Shown: one piece after another, positions 5,430 through 9,398 of the stretch | How positions within the stretch are numbered: the first letter of the stretch is position 1 | How the letters are laid out: the number at the start of each line of letters is the position of its first letter | Assembly: GCA_949739465.1 (NCBI GenBank) | Contig: CATIYQ010000105.1 | Location: forward strand, 1 to 9,398 | From: an uncultured Peptococcaceae bacterium | GTDB lineage: Bacteria; Bacillota; Dehalobacteriia; UBA4068; JAAVYR01 | DNA: 9,398 nucleotides | Reading direction: 5' to 3' | Made by a program: the position numbers and the translations under genes | Notes under the pieces: generated by a model | What the model saw: only the letters and a program-made list of their open reading frames with translations | The model's database searches: none | What the model was told of the DNA's origin: nothing

Positions 5430-6149
5430 ATGAAAATACATACAATCAAAAAAGGAGAAACCTTATGGCAAATCGCCCAAAGCCATAAACTAACCTTAGA
5501 TGAATTAATGGATGCCAACCCACAAATCACTAACCCCAACCAAATTTACATCGGCGATAAAGTATTCATCCCCGAGAAGGACACAAGACCACAACCGCCA
5601 AAATGCCCGCCCGGCTGCCGCCCCGTTCGTCCCCAACCCAGAGCAGAAGAAGCCGCAGCCTCTTACAGTGACTTTGAATTAGACTCCGACTATGCAGCCA
5701 TGCCCGTAAGCAGCAAATATTACGCCACTGATAAGGACGAAAAGAACTATTATAGTGATAAATACCGTTCTAAATATGAAATGGATTATGTTAGCCCCGA
5801 AGGTGACCGCTATCACTGCCATTGTCATGAATATGACGATGATGAAATAGACAAATGGCATCCCGGTCAAAGCAAACCTTATGTTCATACCGTAAAAAAA
5901 GGAGACACACTCTATAAAATCGCCAAAGAAAACGGCTTTACCGTCCAACAATTGTTAATTGTAAATCCGCAGCTTACCGAAGATAAAATCATTTATCCGG
6001 GAGATAAAGTCTTCATTCCTTCCCGAGATATGCTGGCACAAATCCCTATGCCTCTTTCCGGTGCAAGCAACAGAGAATTAATTGATTATCTGGAAGGGGA
6101 CGAATATTATCTGGTTTGTCCTTATTGCGGACATAAAATGAGACGGTAG
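5430..6149 (+). CDS. Double LysM-domain protein, SafA/spore-coat-like, without signal peptide
   Basis: A 239-residue protein with LysM domains at about 3-48 (HTIKKGETLWQIA ... GDKVFIP) and 152-197 (HTVKKGDTLYKIA ... GDKVFIP). LysM binds N-acetylglucosamine-containing glycans such as peptidoglycan. There is no signal peptide: the protein begins directly with LysM, as in the spore coat protein SafA, so it may act on the forespore surface in the mother cell. The linker (50-150) is Pro/Cys-rich first (PPKCPPGCRP), then acidic and Tyr-rich, and contains HCHCHEYDDDE at 129-139, a likely metal-binding cluster. The C-terminus has a CPYCGHKM motif resembling half of a zinc ribbon. ATG 5430 is chosen because AGGAGG (5417-5422) lies 7 bases upstream; an earlier in-frame ATG at 5406 has no such site. 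It is flanked by a divergent DUF362 gene. Confidence 0.82.
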   Translation: MKIHTIKKGETLWQIAQSHKLTLDELMDANPQITNPNQIYIGDKVFIPEKDTRPQPPKCPPGCRPVRPQPRAEEAAASYSDFELDSDYAAMPVSSKYYATDKDEKNYYSDKYRSKYEMDYVSPEGDRYHCHCHEYDDDEIDKWHPGQSKPYVHTVKKGDTLYKIAKENGFTVQQLLIVNPQLTEDKIIYPGDKVFIPSRDMLAQIPMPLSGASNRELIDYLEGDEYYLVCPYCGHKMRR

Positions 6150-6163
6150 CCAATTTTTCTATC

Positions 6164-6191
6164 TTGACTTTCTGCCTGCCCATGGTACAAT
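6164..6191 (+). promoter_or_regulatory. Promoter of the 31-residue membrane protein
   Basis: TTGACT (6164-6169), a 16-base spacer and TACAAT (6186-6191) give five of six consensus bases in each box. Transcription would start near 6198, about 34 bases before the ATG. Confidence 0.7.
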
Positions 6192-6231
6192 ATCCAAGAA
6201 AAACCAGGAACAAAAGAAAGAAGGTCAAGCC

Positions 6232-6327
6232 ATGTACGATACCGTGAAAATCGTTGTAACCATTGCATTTTTTCTCATTGCAGGCTTCGCCATTTTCAGC
6301 AATCTCAAAAAGAAAAAAGGCAACTAA
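6232..6327 (+). CDS. Mini-membrane protein, 31 residues
   Basis: A 31-codon ORF from ATG 6232 to TAA 6325-6327. GAAGG lies 7 bases upstream, a promoter lies at 6164-6191 and a strong terminator begins 12 bases after the stop, so it has all the parts of a stand-alone gene. The protein has a short N-terminus (MYDTVK), one hydrophobic span at about 6-23 (KIVVTIAFFLIAGFAIF) and a basic end (KKKKGN), fitting a single-pass membrane protein with the Lys-rich end inside. It resembles no family I recognise. Possible roles include regulation of a membrane complex or a sporulation-associated function given the LysM neighbour; both are guesses. Confidence 0.68.
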   Translation: MYDTVKIVVTIAFFLIAGFAIFSNLKKKKGN

Positions 6328-6338
6328 TCTGTTACATC

Positions 6339-6370
6339 AAAAAAGAAGAGCAAAATTGCTCTTCTTTTTT
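6339..6370. terminator. Bidirectional intrinsic terminator
   Basis: A perfect inverted repeat spans 6339-6370: AAAAAAGAAGAGCAA against TTGCTCTTCTTTTTT, with T-runs on both strands. It lies between the plus-strand mini-membrane gene and the 3' end of the minus-strand HAD gene, and can end transcription from both sides. Confidence 0.92.
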
Positions 6371-6388
6371 ATTTTATATAGGATTGGA

Positions 6389-7129
6389 CTATTCCGTCAC
6401 ATCACCTTCAACTGTCTCTGTTTCCGCTGATCGTTCTAAAGGGAAGTCCGCAGCAAGCAACTCACCAAACTGTTCCAGACTACCATGCCAATCAACATGT
6501 TCTCCGCCTTCCTCCCCAATAAGGAAAGTTTTCATACCGATTTCATGGGCAGGCATATCCTCCGCCAGGTCATTACCCAGCATGACGCAATGTTCTGCCG
6601 GAACGTCAATGTTCTTGGCAATTTCCTGGAAAAATCCCGTATTGGGTTTACAAAAATGCATATTTTCCATACCCGTTACAAAATCAAATTGAGCCGGGTC
6701 CAAACCTGCCCAACGCACCCGTTCTTCTATGGCAACAAGAGGCATAATGGCATTACTAGCAACAGCAATTTTATAGCCTTTTTCTTTTGCCAAAGCGATT
6801 AACGCCTGGTTTTCCGGGCAAGGTTCTACAAATTCTCGATATTGAGGAAACACGTTGGTATAAAACTCCACCAAACGATTCCATACTTGATCTTCATTAA
6901 GCCCGAATACTCTGGCAAAATGCTCCATAAACACATTTTTACAAAATAAATAAGGATTGGCATGAGACACCATAAAAGCGCAAGACTTCATCACTTGCCC
7001 GACAAATGCCTCAATGGGAACAATGTCCTGAAAATATTCTGCCATGCCCGTCATATAGGCTTTATTAAACTGCTCCAAATCCATTTTGCAAAGAGTACCG
7101 TCTAAATCAAATAAAATTCCTTGATTCAT
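6389..7129 (-). CDS. HAD-superfamily hydrolase (probable phosphatase)
   Basis: A 246-residue haloacid dehalogenase-type hydrolase. Motif I is FDLDGTLC (nucleophile D8, acid/base D10), motif II is AVASNA (S125), motif III is CKPN (K161) and motif IV is LGNDLAEDM (D187 and D191), so all catalytic residues are present. Residues 14-100 form a helical C1-type cap as in phosphoglycolate phosphatase-like and YjjG-like members. The substrate cannot be predicted; small phosphorylated metabolites are usual. The C-terminal tail (about 230-246) is acidic and looks unstructured. ATG 7129 has GGAGG 5 bases upstream. It lies 26 bases after hslO and is probably the last gene of that operon, ending at the 6339-6370 terminator. 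Confidence 0.88.
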   Translation of the reverse strand: MNQGILFDLDGTLCKMDLEQFNKAYMTGMAEYFQDIVPIEAFVGQVMKSCAFMVSHANPYLFCKNVFMEHFARVFGLNEDQVWNRLVEFYTNVFPQYREFVEPCPENQALIALAKEKGYKIAVASNAIMPLVAIEERVRWAGLDPAQFDFVTGMENMHFCKPNTGFFQEIAKNIDVPAEHCVMLGNDLAEDMPAHEIGMKTFLIGEEGGEHVDWHGSLEQFGELLAADFPLERSAETETVEGDVTE

Positions 7130-7155
7130 ATTTGCCTCCGGTATTTATTCTTGGG

Positions 7156-8040
7156 TTATTGCTCCAAACGGTCAAGAATCCCTGTCAAATCATCTTTGCT
7201 GAAGTAATATTTCTTACCGCAAAAACCGCAAGTCAATTCTACCTGTTCCATCGTCTCCCGCATATCCAGAAGTTCTTCCTCACCCAATCCGGCAAGAGAC
7301 CCTTCCAGTTTTTCCCGAGAGCAATGGCACTGAAATTTAATATCGTCTTTATACTCTAAAATCTCATAATCTATCCCTGCCATAATTTGTTCCAACATGA
7401 CCTCAGGCGTATCACCACGGTCAATCATGGCGCTTACCACAGGAGAAGACAAGATGTTTTTTTCTAATTGTTCGGCTGTTTCTTCCGTTGCGCCGGGAAG
7501 GAGCTGAACCATATAGCCCCCGGCAGCGGACACATGATAATCTCTGTCTATCATCACGCCCAGCGCCAACGCTGTCGGCACCTGCTCCGACTCTACATAA
7601 TAATTGCTGATATCATCAGCAATCTCCCCGCTCAAAAGAGACACTGTCCCGACATATGGCTCCCCAAAACCCATGTCTTTGATAACATGAAGAAAACCCT
7701 CTGGACCAACAGCCTGTCCCACGTCTAACTTGCCGGGCGCTTTATCCGGCACCACTACAAGGGGGGATTCCACTCGTCCTCGCACCGTGCCGTCTGCTTC
7801 CGCTACCGCAATGAGCTGTCCTAGAGGACCGTTCCCCTCTACTTTCAAGGTGATCTGGTCCTGTTCTTTTAAGGACAATCCCATAATTACTCCGGCAGTG
7901 AGCAGCCGTCCCAAAGCGGCGGTAGCCACAGGAGAAGACTGTTGGCAAAGACGCGCCTCTTCACACAAATCTGTTGAACGAATTGCCCAAAACCGCACCT
8001 GTCCGTTTTTGCTGATTCCTCTTAGACAATAATCTGCCAT
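7156..8040 (-). CDS. hslO: Hsp33 redox-regulated molecular chaperone
   Basis: A 294-residue Hsp33, the usual length. The family is an ATP-independent holdase in the cytosol, activated when oxidants release zinc from four C-terminal cysteines and disulfides form. That switch is present as CHC (C238, C240) and CGFC (C271, C274). Conserved N-terminal features include SPVATAALGRLLTAGVIMG at 36-54, LKVEGNGPLG at 65-74 and SGEIADDISNYYVESEQVPTA at 137-157 (given in part). ATG 8040 has AGGAG 8 bases upstream; an in-frame extension to 8097 adds 19 unconserved residues and lacks such a site. It lies 37 bases after the DUF1858 gene and 26 before the HAD gene. The pairing with a small CxxC protein suggests a redox-stress operon. 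Confidence 0.95.
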   Translation of the reverse strand: MADYCLRGISKNGQVRFWAIRSTDLCEEARLCQQSSPVATAALGRLLTAGVIMGLSLKEQDQITLKVEGNGPLGQLIAVAEADGTVRGRVESPLVVVPDKAPGKLDVGQAVGPEGFLHVIKDMGFGEPYVGTVSLLSGEIADDISNYYVESEQVPTALALGVMIDRDYHVSAAGGYMVQLLPGATEETAEQLEKNILSSPVVSAMIDRGDTPEVMLEQIMAGIDYEILEYKDDIKFQCHCSREKLEGSLAGLGEEELLDMRETMEQVELTCGFCGKKYYFSKDDLTGILDRLEQ

Positions 8041-8077
8041 GATATCTTCTCCTTTCTTACCATCCCGCATAACCAGT

Positions 8078-8278
8078 TTAACCGGCAATAGCGTCATTTA
8101 AAGCGTCAACCAGCGCATCTACATCAATACCGTGCGCAGTCGCCCCTTGTTCGATATTTTCAAAACGTGCAGCCATACAGCCCAGACACCCCATGCCGAA
8201 TTCCATGAAAACAGCAGCAGTTTCCGGCCAGGTTTGCACCGCTTCCAAAATGCTCATTTCTTTGGTAATGGTATCCAT
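8078..8278 (-). CDS. DUF1858 small redox-disulfide protein
   Basis: A 66-residue protein that is essentially one DUF1858 domain (also annotated as hybrid-cluster-protein-associated redox disulfide domain). Family features are ILEAVQTWPETAAVFMEFGM at 10-29, then CLGC (C31, C34), ARFENIEQGATAHGID at 37-52 and a final helix. The CxxC pair could form a reversible disulfide or bind a metal; no biochemical function is firmly known. ATG 8278 has AGGAGG 7 bases upstream. It is the first gene of the operon with hslO, driven by the promoter at 8307-8336. Confidence 0.85.
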   Translation of the reverse strand: MDTITKEMSILEAVQTWPETAAVFMEFGMGCLGCMAARFENIEQGATAHGIDVDALVDALNDAIAG

Positions 8279-8306
8279 ATTTCCACCTCCTTACACAGAC
8301 ACTATG

Positions 8307-8336
8307 AGTATACACCACAAAAACCCTTTTTGTAAA
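8307..8336 (-). promoter_or_regulatory. Promoter of the DUF1858-hslO-HAD operon
   Basis: The minus strand shows TTTACA (8336-8331), an 18-base spacer and TATACT (8312-8307); a one-base shift of the -35 gives 17. The start would be near 8300, with a leader of about 22 bases. Confidence 0.6.
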
Positions 8337-8389
8337 TATTTCCCTTTTTACTCATTTTTATACGGCATTGGCATTATTTTTCTTTTCAT

Positions 8390-8423
8390 AAAAAGGACTG
8401 CCGTTCCAACAGCAGTCCTTTTT
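8390..8423 (-). terminator. Intrinsic terminator after rubrerythrin
   Basis: A 12-bp perfect stem pairs AAAAAGGACTGC (8390-8401) with GCAGTCCTTTTT (8412-8423) around a 10-base loop. On the minus strand it ends in five T residues a few bases after the rubrerythrin stop, closing the hrb-rbr unit. Confidence 0.88.
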
Positions 8424-8427
8424 GAGA

Positions 8428-8961
8428 TTAATAATTCTTTGCCAGTTCTTGGAAGAAACTTTGCGGGTGAGCGCATAATGGGCAAACCTGAGGCGCTTCC
8501 GTACCCACATAGATATGACCGCAATTTCCGCATTGCCATACGATTTGCATTTCTCTTTTGAATACAGTGCCATTTTCTACATGTTCAGCTAAGATTTTAT
8601 AGCGTTCTTCATGGTCCTTTTCCACCGCGGCAGCCTTACGAAACAGTTCCGCAATGACCGGGAAACCTTCTTCATCGGCTTCTTTTGCCATTCTTGGATA
8701 CATGGCGGTCCATTCTTCGTTTTCTCCGCAAGCAGCATCCTTTAAGTTTTCGGCAGTAGTACCGATGCCGTCTAACAATTTGAACCAAACTTTGGCATGA
8801 GCCTTTTCATTATCGGCTGTTTCCGTAAAGATAGCGGCAATTTGTTTATAGCCTTCTTTGTCTGCCACAGAAGAGAAATAGGTATATTTATTTCTCGCCA
8901 TAGACTCCCCTGCAAATGCTTCCCATAAGTTTTTCTCTGTTTTACTTCCTTTTAATTCCAT
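8428..8961 (-). CDS. rbr: Rubrerythrin
   Basis: A 177-residue rubrerythrin, a cytoplasmic diiron NADH-linked peroxidase that protects anaerobes. The ferritin-like diiron domain (about 1-135) has the ligands E19 (GESMARNKY), E52 and H55 (NEKAH), E94 and E97 (KEADEE), and E114 with H117 (VEKDH). The C-terminal rubredoxin-like domain carries an Fe(Cys)4 site, CGNC (144, 147) and CPLC (160, 163). It is slightly shorter than the 191-residue Desulfovibrio vulgaris protein, with the gap between the E97 and E114 ligands reduced. AGGAGG lies 10 bases before ATG 8961. It is 26 bases downstream of the Hrb-like gene, its likely electron donor or partner, and is followed by a terminator. Confidence 0.95.
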   Translation of the reverse strand: MELKGSKTEKNLWEAFAGESMARNKYTYFSSVADKEGYKQIAAIFTETADNEKAHAKVWFKLLDGIGTTAENLKDAACGENEEWTAMYPRMAKEADEEGFPVIAELFRKAAAVEKDHEERYKILAEHVENGTVFKREMQIVWQCGNCGHIYVGTEAPQVCPLCAHPQSFFQELAKNY

Positions 8962-8987
8962 TGTAAAAATGCCTCCTCTTTCTTATT

Positions 8988-9398
8988 TTACTTCATTTCG
9001 ACAAACATCTTTTTCTTTACATGACAGATGGGACATTCCCAATCCTCCGGTAAATCGGCAAAAGCCACGCCTTCTTGGGCTTCATCATAAATATGCCCGC
9101 AAATCATGCATTGATATCGTTTTCCACCGGCATTAGAACCGACAGTCTCCACCGTCTTTTCGATAGGCAAAGCTTGACCGATGACAGCGCCGCCTTGGGC
9201 TTTCCGTTCATGGTAATGAGCATAGGTCATTGGCGTTTTATCATTTCTTACTGCGTCGGTGATTTCACAAAGAAACAATGTGTGACTGCCCACATCTATC
9301 GCCCCCGTTAATTTGCAGTCAATCTGAGCGGCAATACCGTCTGTCAACACCGGACAACCGTCAGCGTTGATATCATGAGGAAAATCTGCAAACTTATC
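8988..9398 (-). CDS. hrb: Flavin reductase-rubredoxin fusion (Hrb-like), 5' end off window
   Basis: The reading frame is open to the right edge; 136 codons are visible, and no start is needed inside the window. The visible N-terminal part is the end of an FMN-binding flavin reductase domain (GCPVLTDGIAAQIDCKL, then DVGSHTLFLCEI and PMTYAHYHERKAQG). A rubredoxin domain follows with CMIC and CPIC about 25 residues apart, including FADLPEDWECP. This order matches the high-molecular-weight rubredoxin of Moorella thermoacetica, which passes electrons from NADH to flavodiiron protein FprA. Here the next gene is rubrerythrin, so it may feed the peroxidase instead or as well. A GTG at 9350 is within the conserved domain and is not the start. 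Confidence 0.9.
   Translation of the reverse strand, partial: DKFADFPHDINADGCPVLTDGIAAQIDCKLTGAIDVGSHTLFLCEITDAVRNDKTPMTYAHYHERKAQGGAVIGQALPIEKTVETVGSNAGGKRYQCMICGHIYDEAQEGVAFADLPEDWECPICHVKKKMFVEMK

Noticed and set aside
8041..8097. N-terminal extension of Hsp33 to 8097
   Set aside because: It overlaps the DUF1858 3' end and is not part of the family. ATG 8040 has a proper ribosome binding site.
8348..8573. Small minus-strand ORFs across the rubrerythrin 3' end and terminator
   Set aside because: They are out-of-frame readings of the rubrerythrin gene and the terminator stem, with no ribosome binding site.

Overview
The window looks like chromosome from an anaerobic, low-to-mid GC Bacillota. 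The evidence is consensus-like sigma-A promoters, strong AGGAGG ribosome binding sites, a ferredoxin-dependent 2-oxoacid oxidoreductase, rubrerythrin and rubredoxin proteins, PerR, Hsp33 and a YlbF-family protein. A LysM protein without a signal peptide resembles SafA-type spore coat proteins and hints at, but does not prove, a spore former. Class and genus cannot be fixed from the sequence. No rRNA, tRNA, CRISPR array, IS element or phage gene was seen. Almost everything is on the minus strand; the LysM gene and a mini-membrane protein (5430-6327) are on the plus strand.

Left part (1-3156, minus). The window opens inside an indolepyruvate:ferredoxin oxidoreductase alpha-like gene (iorA-like) that runs off the left edge. 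Its 280-base leader holds a consensus promoter, a 30-codon ORF with five His codons in a six-codon stretch, and an intrinsic terminator ending just before the iorA ribosome binding site. Alternative pairings fit classical ribosome-mediated attenuation. This is the most notable feature of the window and appears to be a histidine-sensing leader for a 2-oxoacid oxidoreductase. To the right lie an exported protein with seven RCC1-like repeats and a membrane-anchored TPR protein, which has its own promoter region containing an inverted repeat and a PerR-box-like sequence.

Middle part (3157-5229, minus). A DUF362/ferredoxin protein, a YlbF-family protein and a PerR-type regulator lie head to tail with short gaps and are probably at least partly co-transcribed. 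The PerR has all five expected metal/peroxide-site ligands plus extra cysteines.

Plus-strand island (5230-6370). A double-LysM protein with a metal-ligand-rich linker and a C-terminal CxxC is followed by a 31-residue single-span membrane protein with its own promoter and ribosome binding site. A long bidirectional terminator follows.

Right part (6389-9398, minus). A small CxxC protein of the DUF1858 family, the redox chaperone Hsp33 and a HAD hydrolase form one operon. A flavin reductase-rubredoxin protein (Hrb-like, cut by the right edge) and rubrerythrin form another, closed by a terminator. Together with perR these form a redox and oxygen-defence neighbourhood.
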